A program made the position numbers and the translations under genes. From Larix kaempferi (Eukaryota; Streptophyta; Pinopsida; Pinales; Pinaceae), in assembly GCA_027924585.1 (NCBI GenBank), contig BSBM01000602.1, positions 12,578,501-12,642,500 of the forward strand: a stretch of 64,000 nucleotides of DNA, given 5' to 3'. Positions 24,851-35,059 of this stretch are shown piece after piece (the stretch's first letter is position 1; each line of letters begins with the position of its first letter). Under the pieces are notes generated by a model, which saw only the letters and a program-made list of their open reading frames with translations, was not told the origin of the DNA and made no database searches.

Positions 24851-27800
24851 CTATATAAAGAATTAAAAGTTTTGCTAGGTGACTAAACATCATTAAAATA
24901 CCATGCGGAAGATAAAATGTATACACAACATCTGTAACATACCCCTTACGGCACATGATGAAGATAAGTAAATCCACTTATAAAATAAATAAAGACAAAA
25001 CATTATACTTACCCTATGTCCTTGCTTCATCGTATTCACATATAATCATATACTCGAATATCGCCATCATTACTTTTAAACATCTTTATACAATTCATAA
25101 CCATCTATCATAACTATTTATATTTTCAACAAACTACTATATACAACATTTTAAATGACGGACCATATACTTATTAGATCTTCTCCACATGGGTAACATA
25201 ACAACCATTCAAAGACAATAATACACTATCCATCATACACCATATATAAACGTGGTTCACCCAAAAATCTTTGGGCTACGTCCACCAAGGCAGGTCATCA
25301 CTTCTTTTATTTATTGAAAATAAAGATTTACATTCAGCAAAGAATCATTGTTGTCCACTTTCTGAAGGCTTTCTCAAGGCTTTTCTCTTCCAGAGTACCT
25401 TCAAGCCTTTTAATGCTAGCAACATGTCAGAGATCTACAAGAACTGGCTTTCAATCATCACTAAACATCAATCATCACTAAACATCACTACAAACGTATT
25501 TAATTAACGAGACTCATCTCTGACTTACTATGCATATGTAAGCTGGCATTTCTTCTAACATATCAACATAATTTAAAGCATTTGACTTGAACTAATACGG
25601 AAGAATAATCCCCATTACTTCGTCAAATTCCATCTACATGCATAATTACATCAAGCATAGTAAGGTTAATATTCTTCATTTAATTATTAGGTCTATGGTC
25701 CCTTACAACTAATATGGTGAATATCCACAACCATACTATATCAACTTGTCTAATTATCTTATTTAATAACTTCATTCCTTTTTACCTACACCCTAACACA
25801 ACGTCTAAATCCGTTCATCCATTCTACTTAGGACACTTATACATATATGGAAAACATTACATTATACGCCACATTTACCCATAGCAAGTTTCTTCAAGCC
25901 AATTGATGCTGCAAGGTTAGATGCTTCATCTAACATAATTATAATTCACATTGAACATCACTAAATTTATTTTGAACATAATCAATCACAACCATCTAGT
26001 AACACAACCACATGGGATACACCTAAGATACATAAGAGCAACACCAAAATAAGGTGGGTTCACCCTCACTAGGGCTTCGTCCACGAAAGCTGTCTCATAT
26101 ATACATATTCTATTCAAGTTATTTACCTTAGTAATTATATATATACTAACAAACTCAGAATCCAACGGATTCTTATATATATATATATATCACCAAGAAA
26201 TAAACTAGCTGGGAAAATAGATATCGTTATGTAATAAATATTATTACCAATGCAACACATGTCAGTTCTGACGGGGACCGTGGGCCTTCTCGTGCAAGGA
26301 CGCAGGCCTGGTTTTAAGCTAAGCCCAAATCTTGTGATCAATTAAAAACACTGACAAGGGCTGAGATTACATCTCTTAATACTGGAATCAACAGATAGAC
26401 CGCGAACAAATGAGATGAGATTTCATCACAGATAATACTACTGGAAATCACCTTTCATACCGATCAAGAGATCACACACTAGAGCAATCAGATATAATAC
26501 AGCGATTACATGGGTGAAATCGCAACATACACAACGGAGTGAAAATTAACTACAACTTTATGTTAGACTTTGGTCTCCTCTCATGGCGCCATCACCACTT
26601 CCGGAATAAAGATATAATATCATACAAAAATGGAAGAACCGGGTTCACCAACATGTTTGCATCTAGACAGAAAACACTTAGTAGGATGAAATCACATTTT
26701 TCATACAACTACAGAGATCAGAGATCTACTATAACATGGAGGTCATGAGAAAGCAGCAATGATCTATAGCAATATTATATCTCCCTGAGATCCCCAAAAG
26801 GGCACACCGATTCGTACGACGGAGATCAAAGCAAAACGTAAAAGGAATATAGACTAAGATCTTTGTTCTACATCAGGCGCTATTCTATCCTGACAGAGAA
26901 ATCATCATTTAAAATAAATACAAATGCATGGGATGGGGTTGAGAGATGGATGAGTTTTTCGTTGTGCATCCACCCCAACTATACAAATCCTGTACTCAGT
27001 TTTAACTATAATAATATAAACATAAATTATTACGTAGCGTTGGGATCAGATCTGGAAAAGGCTCTCCCATCCCCTTTTTCCAGGCAAAGATGAGAAACTA
27101 CCGCAATTACTACTGGGATTGATGGTCAGTTTGCTAGTATAGATATGTAAGTAAATCAACCTAGAATCTATTTTTATTGTATCGAATAATATATAAAATC
27201 CCAATACTCAAAATTCAGTTTTCACTTAAAAAAAAATATACACAGTCAATCCACATACGCAGAGAGAGAGATCGTTGCTAAGTGCAATCTAATTTAGTAA
27301 ACTGGGACCAGACCGTCAGGTTGAAGGAAAATGCACATAATAGCATTTCTATTCTGCTATGCACAGCTCCAATTTAAACGAGCAGAGATCAAAATTTTAT
27401 ACTAAGATTAAATGCAAAGAAAACGCCATCCTCTGTAAAAATCTTTATCAAGCATATTTACGTCTCAATAATCCTTCTATCAGGTAAAGGATGTAGATAT
27501 CACTCACCCTGAGTGCTCACTCCGTCAAATAATGCAGAGATTTGTTTACGAGTTACCTCTATGCAGGAAACCCTCTGCAGACTCCACGCTGGTCGATGTG
27601 GCCGTCCTCGGCTTCTCTCTAGAAAAATCACAGTTGTAGATTTCAACCCGAATTCATATATTACCGGTGTTATTCCCCCATCGAGCTTTCAGGTATACAT
27701 TATATTCCCCCCCAATGCGATTACCCTTTGATGTATATGTAAATCGCACAACTGAAGACGGTCCTCCATCTTGGAGAGTCCGCCTTTCGCCAAGTGTAGG

Positions 27801-28568
27801 TCAAAATTGTGAACATGGCAGCGCGTTGTTTCCAAGTGGAAGTTAGGACCACTGCTCTTGTTTCCTCCTTCCCTATTCAACACGAATAAATCAATCGATA
27901 CTCCAATGCTACTGCCGAGCCTAACAAGAAAATGCATAGTTATAGATAGGAATTAAATGCAATCCCCTAAGAAGGGATTTCCTCTTAGTTATCGGTGAAC
28001 TTCTCTTCTCGGCATAAATCACGGAACGTGGCAGGGACGAACTCCTTAATGCAAGCCCGGGTGTTCTCCATCCCAAAGATGTGTTTTATATTAGAATTTA
28101 ATGATAATCCTTTACCATTTAGTGGTGTATGAATAATTAAAGATCATCCACTCCAACTAACGCCACGATCTCCACTATTCGCATAAGTCATGAAGTTTCT
28201 ACCATAAGCTCTCGATAGACGAATGCAAATAATAGGTATCCATGCACTTATATATACATTAAATCTAGTTTTCACTATCGTACACCTATAATCCCTTTAA
28301 CACATACTCTTTTTATAATGTATGTTAGATCCTATTCCCCATACATATATATATATACCACTATAAGGTACTAATATCTTTTCCAAGAATATTATAGTAA
28401 TTTAGACTATAATATATATATGTGTATGTCTTTATATAATCCTACTTCCCAAAAAGGGTCAAGATAGTAGTTCTAGTCTCTCGTCAAACAAGTACAACAT
28501 ACAATTTCATTTATAAATAATATGTCATAAAGGAGGGGTATCACATGTGGCCCAGCCTTATCGTGCAC
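24851..28568. other. AT-rich non-coding interior of the putative CACTA element
   Basis: No reliable coding apart from the short minus-strand frame at 27985-28083 and the weak frame at 27689-27937. Two related blocks, GGTTCACCC..TTTGGGCTACGTCCACC at about 25253 and GGTTCACCC..AGGGCTTCGTCCACG at about 26060, suggest relics of one repeat family. A short (TA)n lies at 26174-26190. Confidence 0.4.
27985..28083 (-). other. Short exon-like minus-strand frame
   Basis: The minus strand encodes MENTRACIKEFVPATFRDLC followed by a short charged tail and a TAA at 27987-27985. Its composition is protein-like and it is higher in GC than its surroundings. I see no clear splice acceptor before it and no family match, so it may be a captured or decayed exon. 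Confidence 0.3.
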
Positions 28569-29758
28569 CTACTCCATATCCTCATCCTCATGAGTAGGAG
28601 GAGGCGACTCGACCTCAGTATCAAATGTTCCAATGTCTGCAAAATATATAGTACACAATAGTAATTAGACAATTTCATGAAAAAAATTAATATTTATAAG
28701 ATATTTCATTTGCATTAAGTATAGAGAGAATAAAATGCAACTAGAGTAATTTAAACATAACAATAATATTACCTCTCTCATTAGGTGGCTCATCCAGTGT
28801 GAAGAATATCTTGGGCACATTCTCCAGTCCAAGCCGACATATGGATATGGTGCCATCACTAGTGCATGGTCCTCCTCACTGCCCAACATCTCCATCACAT
28901 CTGAGGCGACCTTAGCTGGGAACTTAGGTTTCCCCCTCTTGGGCATCATCTCCCCCCATGTGCACACGTACCTCGGTCATCGACCTAGGAGGTAGGTGTT
29001 CAAATGATGGCCTGATGGTCGAAAACCTCTAAAAAAACAAAAAAGCTCTGAACCAAAAGGGAAGTTGGACCTCCCATTAATGACTGCACGACATCTATCC
29101 ACAACATAACAAAAGTGCTGCAAAAAAATGGGAGACCACCTAATGCATCTAGGTATCTGCACTAAAGAGTCAACATAATATAGTAGAGGGAAACTAATGC
29201 ATTTTCCATCATCAATGGAGTGTGCCAGCGTCGTAAGCAAAAGAGAGAGGCACCTAACGTTCTCTTGACTAATAGAAGAGATCCCAAGCTGCCCACCGCT
29301 CACCTGAAAATCAGACGGATGAACGACCACATCATTGATATATCTCAGGGAGTAAGTTAGCGGACTCTCTATTGTAGCACTAGCTGGGACATTGGGGAAT
29401 TGGGGTAAATCCTCCCCTTTCCTAGATAGCCCAATGATGAAATAAATATCCTCCTTAATGGGCTCGAACCACTGATCGACACCAACACGAAATGCTTGCC
29501 TATGATGATCCCAATGTCGGATGAATTGACATAATAATGAAGAGTTACCCTTAAGGGATGTAGCCTCTTAATAGAACTTTAGGAGGCCAATAGTCCTTAA
29601 GAGCTCTCTAGTCTGAGCAGTAATGGGAAGAGGGTACAAATCCATCTCCCTCACCCTATCCTCCCATTGTTTAACCATGTTGTACTAGTCCAACTGTACA
29701 CGCTCCCATTGAGCAGCTTGTCGCCGCTCACGTCTCCGTTTCACATATTTCATACAAT
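28569..29758 (-). pseudogene. Unrecognised two-exon gene remnant of the CACTA element
   Basis: The first exon, about 29758 to 28774, starts at an ATG, is Arg-rich (KRRRERRQ) and continues as one phase to about 28977. Stops at two points (after VQLD and after LLKFY) and a frame change near 28977 interrupt it. Characteristic blocks are DLYPLPITAQTRELL, IRHWDHHRQAFRVG, WFEPIKEDIYFIIGLS and GEDLPQFPNVP. The part before 28774 ends KIFFTLDEPPNER and is followed by a consensus GT donor. The AG acceptor at 28637 opens a last exon with an acidic ESPPPTHEDEDME tail and stop at 28571-28569. The block pattern recalls plant transposon-associated proteins of plant-mobile-domain type, but I cannot assign a family. 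The orientation is opposite to the transposase. Confidence 0.5.
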
Positions 29759-30062
29759 GAAAATCCTATTTAATAACATCAATAATATTTTTTTCTGCAA
29801 AAAAATAAATTGTTACCATCGGTGCGCCTAAATAACCTACGTGCACCGCATATGGTGCTTAAGTTAACCAAATGCACCGCTAATGGTATGCTATAATAAG
29901 ACGACCGCACCACTACTATGTTTTAATATATTTAAAATTTATTAAAACGGTGTGCCAAATATCCAATGCACTGGAATAATTTATAATATGTGTTGAACAA
30001 TGCGCCTAAATCACGTCAGTGCATTGGTGTTTCTAATGATATAAACGCACTGTCGTTTATTA

Positions 30063-30181
30063 TATTTAACGATTTTAGAAAAAATATAATGACGGTGCGC
30101 TCATGTCACGTCAGAGCACCGACACCGGTGTACTGACGTGACATGGGCGCACCGTCATTATATTGTTCTAAAATTGTTAAA
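30063..30181. repeat. Long hairpin inside the subterminal region
   Basis: The arms 30063-30120 and 30126-30181 are near-perfect inverted copies. The centre reads ..TCACGTCAGAGCACC and GGTGTACTGACGTGA.., and the outer parts read ATTTAACGATTTTAGA and TCTAAAATTGTTAAAT with a small mismatch. A foldback of about 56-bp arms is visible directly. Confidence 0.85.
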
Positions 30182-30299
30182 TCAAACGGTGTCAGTGCGT
30201 TCAGTTCAAGTAAGCACAACGATAACGATGCGTTTACGTAAACCAAATGCACCGTTGTTCAACAATTGTCATTATGGAATTAAAATATATTTATGGTAC

Positions 30300-30725
30300 A
30301 ACTATGGCATGTAAGAGCACCGGTACTGGTGCCGTTACATGCCCTAGGCGCACTGTGCAATTTAATTGTTCGCTTATAAGGTAATGTTAATCGGTGCATT
30401 AGATATATTTAAGTGCACCGGCTAACTGGTGCTCTAAAATATTGAACTCACCAATTACCATTTTTACGTTTTATTTGAATTTTACGGTGTAGTAGTGCGT
30501 TTATTCTCGGTGCGCCTATGCCACGTCAGAGCACTGGGACTGGTGCAATGACATGCCCTAGATGCACCGTAAAAATTATTTGTTCGTTTATAAATAATTG
30601 GTAATCGGTGAGTTTGATATATTTAAGTGCACCAGATAATCGATGCTCCCAAATATCGAATGCACCATTTACAAATTTTATGTTTTATATAAATTTTACT
30701 ATGGCTTGGTGTGTTCGAGTCGTTC
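30300..30725. repeat. Two imperfect ~214-bp tandem units
   Basis: Anchors GAGCACCGGTACTGGTGC / GAGCACTGGGACTGGTGC and TTGTTCGCTTATAA / TTGTTCGTTTATAA recur 213-214 bp apart. Confidence 0.75.
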
Positions 30726-31119
30726 AGCTCACACCGTTTGCAGTGTGGCCTGTAATAATTTACAGGGTGCACCGCAGGCCGGTGTGAGCTGACCTGTTTG
30801 AACGCACCACATAATTGTTTTATATTTTAAAAAAATAAAACAAATCCAGGTTGAATTCTAAAAATTAATTCGCTAAAAAATTAAATTATGAAGTAAGAAT
30901 CAATTTACTTGTTGAACGACCCGTCAGGGAGGCATCCTGGTGATGTATGGAAAATTTGAATTTTGTCCACATTTATCAAAATTCAAACTAGAAGCAACAA
31001 CCAATACAGATGAATAATGTGTCCACGTGGATCACGGATGCCAGGGCATCCAAGTGGGTAAGGTAATCCACGAGTGCACTTGGGCTAAAAATGCACTGAG
31101 AAGGGTAAAAATGATTTTT

Positions 31120-31815
31120 AACTCGTGTTTTTATTATTATTATTAAACCCTGTTCTAGTGCGGCCGACAACAAAGCGCACTGGTGCACACGATAAACTCG
31201 ATGCACAGAATAGTAGGGTTTTTTTTATAAAAAAATTAATGGGTTTTGCATTGATTTTTTTAACAATTGGTGTGTTTGTTAAATAGACATGCATCGATGC
31301 GTTTACTATTATCTAGCACACCATTTATGAGATTTGCTATTAAAAATATATTGATAACGCGGTGTGTTATAGTCTATTAAATGCACCAGGTTGTTTATTG
31401 TAAAACACACTGGTGCATGTAGTATCAAGTAACGCACCGCTTTAGGGGTATTAAAATAATGCATGTTTTAAAAAATAATTATCGATGTTTTTTTTTTGTC
31501 ACGGTGCGACCGACAATAAAGCGCACCGGTGCGCATAGTAACCCTACACACCGTAAAATAGGGGTTTTAATCAAAATTTAACAGATTTTGCAATGAATTT
31601 CTTTATAGTAACAACAGTGCATTTGTTAATTAAACACGCACCGGTGCGTTTACAATTATCTAGCGCACCGTTTACTAGATTTGCTATTAAAAAAATATCA
31701 TAATGTGGTGCATTATCATCTATTCAACGCACCAGGGTTTTTATCATATAACGCCCCGATGCTTGTAGTATCTATTCACACACCGCTCTAGGGGTATTAA
31801 AATAATACAAAATTT
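31120..31815. repeat. Two imperfect ~346-bp tandem units
   Basis: GCGGCCGACAACAAAGCGCA (31160) and GCGACCGACAATAAAGCGCA (31506), and TAGGGGTATTAAAATAAT at 31443 and 31789, are both offset by 346. Confidence 0.8.
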
Positions 31816-33212
31816 TTAATTAAATATTTTTTTATTGATAGTTTTTCTCTGTCTCGATGCAGTAAAATTTCATGCCGCACCGATGGATTATGTTTTGAAA
31901 TGCATCAATGCGTTTTGTTGGTAAACGCACTGAAAAGTAACATCCACTAAAACATCCGCCCTCTCACCTCCATTAGAAACCTCGGCTATAAACGGATTTT
32001 CGGCTTCTTTTTTCAAGGGCTTGTGCTGTAATCTCCGCTAGAGTGCCTTTTCCTTGTAATGCAGACAAACATATCCACATAATCAATAGACTATCTAAAT
32101 ACAATTTAGTGCTCAAGTTGTTTTACACATAGTCTTATCTATATCTATTTTATATATTCTCATTACTTTATACATTGCTAGTTTATGCAATTATCTAGAT
32201 GTGTATTCACAGTACTTTACGCATTCCTGGTTTATGCAATCATCTATATTTGTAATTGGTGTATTGAAATGTGTTGGTATTTTGTATATTTATTTTAGTT
32301 AAATGATAAAAGAGTAAAAGGCCAACTTGATAAAAGAGTAAAAGGCCAACTTGGTAATCTCATCTCATTTCAATAGAGTTTATTTTTCAATTTAATTTAT
32401 TATTGTTATAAATATTAAAAAAAATCAATTTAATTTATTATTGTTATAAATATTGACATTTTGATTTTACATATATGTTTATGATCAGCTCTATAAGCTC
32501 GGTTTGAGTTTCAGTTTTTTGGGTGGATATATAAGAATGATATTCTTATAGAACTAATTAAAGTTCCACATGAATTCGCTTGGTGGTGTACTTTTTTATT
32601 TATATTGAATAACAAAGTTACAGTTTTTTCTTATTTAAAAATTATATATATATATATATATAATTTGGCTTGCTTACTCTTAAATTCACAACAACGACCA
32701 TCTAGACCACTTTCATGCATTTGTAGGGTAAACCCGTTGCACCGAGCAAGCACCACTTAACTAGCTTGAGACTCTTTCCCAGATGCAGTTCAAATTGTCA
32801 AAGCCTAATGTGTACAGCTATATTTCACGATGAATACAAATCGCAACGTGGTATCATTCCACCATGCATAGAACATGGACAACGGTGTTTAAAAAAATGT
32901 TTTTCACTAATTTTCTTTTCTTTTATCTAAGTTTCACTATCATTCAAAAAAATCCTTATTTTCAACATTTCGCTGAGTTTCCTATTGATAATGTGTGTAA
33001 ACTCAGAAGACTTTGACCTGTCATCCTAGCATGCAAATTGGCAAAAGGCACCGAAATAGAACTTGATGTATGTTATTTTTAAAGAGTTAAGGCACCAAAT
33101 TGAATGCAAAACGAAAAACCCTATTCCACCATTTGCACAGCACAGCCACATTGCATCGCACAAACAAAAGGCCAACTCAAAACCCATGGGAAGGGCCACA
33201 GAGCCCAATACA

Positions 33213-33500
33213 AAACAAGTAGTATGCCGCAAAAAAAACATTGTCGACATTATTCAAACACCAAACAAAGTAGCAAAATCAATACAGGAGATTATTTTCC
33301 ATGCAATTTGGCAAGATTTTATAAAAAACACAACGAAAAAGAGCCGAGCCAAAAACAACAGGTATGCCGAAAAAAAAAGATTCTTGACATCATTCAAGTG
33401 CCAAACAAACTAGCAAAATCAACATAGGAGAGATTATTTTCCATTGCATTTGCCAAGATTTTTGTAAAAAAAACATAGCGAAAGAAAGCCGACCCAGTTT
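33213..33500. repeat. ~145-bp imperfect tandem duplication
   Basis: Unit 1 has GTATGCCGCAAAAAAAACATT, ACCAAACAAAGTAGCAAAATC and GGAGATTATTTTCCATGCA. Unit 2 repeats all three in order starting near 33360. Confidence 0.8.
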
Positions 33501-34246
33501 ATGGTTGATGCGATGCCACAACAACGACCACGTCCAAGCACGATGAGTAGGACATCACCGTAGTAATGGGGCTCGCTGACCTTTCCAACTGCAGCAACGA
33601 GCAATATTGAAATGAAACGGCGAAATCTTGTCACCACTAGCGAATGTAAATGAATGGACGACCGAATCACATCGAGACAGCATCACCGACAACCAGAAGC
33701 CACCGCCTGTTTGCTGAACCTGCATCCAGAAATATGGAAAAGCACAACAAACAACCCATCAACAACCAGAGCACAGAAGGAAGCCGCACCAGATAGAAAA
33801 AGCATGAACACCAGAGGACCTCCGAAAAACAAACTACCATAACTAACCAAGAACAACATTCGACCGCACATGCAGATGGAAATATCTAGAAGCAAGGACA
33901 CTGAACGGAGATAGGAAAATCTCCAAAACCCTCAAACCACAGACCCCCATACCTGACAATGCAAAGCACTCCATCACCCAAACATCGATGCGCAGGAGGA
34001 AATAACCAAAACAAACTCGAACACCAGAAGAAACACAATCTCCAAGGCGCAACAAGTGTGGACGGATGAAGATGGAGGCTGTTCTTCACCCCCACAATAG
34101 CTGAAAACATAGAACCCACCATACCGTAATAAACATCCACTAGGACCACCATAATAAACCTTGACCATACCGCAATAAACGTCTACAACACCGCATTAAA
34201 CCTTGCCCATTCCACATTCAACCGCACCACCAACTTGATTTACAAT

Positions 34247-34302
34247 GGGTGACGACACTCCGTCGCTGAGGCCTAGGGCACACAGCCCTAGGCCAACGTC
34301 AC
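34247..34302. repeat. Perfect 10-bp hairpin with outer inverted arms
   Basis: GGCCTAGGGC (34270-34279), loop ACACA, GCCCTAGGCC (34285-34294). GTGACG and CGTCAC flank it symmetrically. It could be a terminal hairpin of a small transposon, but no matching terminus was found. Confidence 0.7.
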
Positions 34303-34760
34303 TAAGAACGGATGAAACCATATCCACATAAAATGCATTTTACGAAAATTCAGACAAATACGAATAAATAAACCTTTGCAAACACTTTGTAATTTGACAA
34401 CCCACTCTCTTTGCCACCCAGCTTAATGTCCTTCACCGAAAAAAAATATGTCAGGGACATAATAAATAATAAAAGTTTAAAATAAATTAACAATAATTTA
34501 ATAATAACATAAAAACTATAATTTTGTTTCATTTATGGTTTTTCGTGTTTATTTAAAAATATCATTTCATATCTAATACACATAAACTTAAAATAAACCA
34601 ATACTAATTTGCAAAACGACGCTAAGATTCATCCACAAAACCACCACATGGGGTCCACTATGCCTATAAGGCGTCCAAGTATATAGTAATTAAATAAAAG
34701 AATTAAATTGGCTTTTGCCGCCACATATATATAAATATATCTATATTTGACAGATATTTA

Positions 34761-35004
34761 TTATATATACTTCACCACTGCTATATATGCATGCTATATA
34801 TGCTGGTTCGTGAATGCGAGGACGTTTGAAGGATACGATGCCAAATTAGTGTGATGCTGGTTATGTTCTCGTTTCCTTCTTCTCCAGAAAAAACGAGAGT
34901 GAGGTAAGACGCAACGATCTTCTGGTCGAATTTGGCAGAATTTTGAAGGTTGTGCAATAATTACGAGGAGAATTCAGTGAAAAGACACACCGATTCTGCT
35001 GAAG
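34761..35004 (+). promoter_or_regulatory. Probable promoter/5' UTR of the DUF1664 gene
   Basis: Two TATATATG-type boxes lie at about 34780-34803, 200-225 bp before the ATG at 35005. The stretch between is less AT-rich and contains no upstream ATG close to the start. A transcription start cannot be fixed from sequence alone. Confidence 0.4.
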
Positions 35005-35059
35005 ATGGCCACACAAACTGGCCTCGGGGTTTCAAAAATACTGATCCTTGGGGGTACAG
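35005..35059 (+). CDS. DUF1664 gene exon 1
   Basis: The ATG at 35005 is chosen because the following residues match the family N-terminus. The exon ends in phase 1 at GGTACAG before GTATGG. Hydrophobic VSKILILGG here is the likely membrane-anchor start. Confidence 0.8.

Larger units (their letters stand above)
1..32061 (+). mobile_element. CACTA (En/Spm) DNA transposon, left end outside window, split by nested retrotransposons
   Basis: The window opens inside a CACTA-type transposase. Transposase_21/TNP2 and DUF4218 segments lie left of 1893 and the DUF4216 segment lies right of 23446, all on the plus strand. The separator is a retrotransposon flanked by the target duplication ATTAT at both edges, so the two halves were once contiguous. 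About 2.2 kb of short direct and inverted GCACCG-type repeats at 29790-32061 fit a CACTA subterminal region. The best candidate right terminus is the 20 or so bases ending at 32061; its reverse complement starts CATTACAAGGAAAAG, close to the usual plant CACTACAAGAAAA with one C-to-T change. The left terminus is outside the window, so the right boundary is an inference that cannot be confirmed here. Confidence 0.5.
29790..32061. repeat. CACTA-type subterminal repeat region
   Basis: Dozens of short GGTGCGTTTA, TGCACCG, GCGCACC and GGTGCATT motifs occur in both orientations at intervals of 20-60 bp, within AT-rich spacers. Subterminal arrays of short direct and inverted motifs are where CACTA transposases bind. 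Larger duplications of period about 214 and 346 are built from them. The rightmost 20 or so bases resemble a mutated CACTA terminus. Confidence 0.6.
32062..34760. other. Intergenic region upstream of the DUF1664 gene
   Basis: No supported gene. It holds a (TA)n at 32643-32663, a tandem duplication at 33213-33500, a ~30-bp ACCATAATAAACCTTGACC-type repeat near 34105-34200 and a hairpin at 34270-34294. Short frames here have no recognisable content. Confidence 0.5.

Noticed and set aside
34247-34302. Helitron 3' end
   Set aside because: A hairpin is present but no CTRR terminus directly after it and no partner TC end were found.
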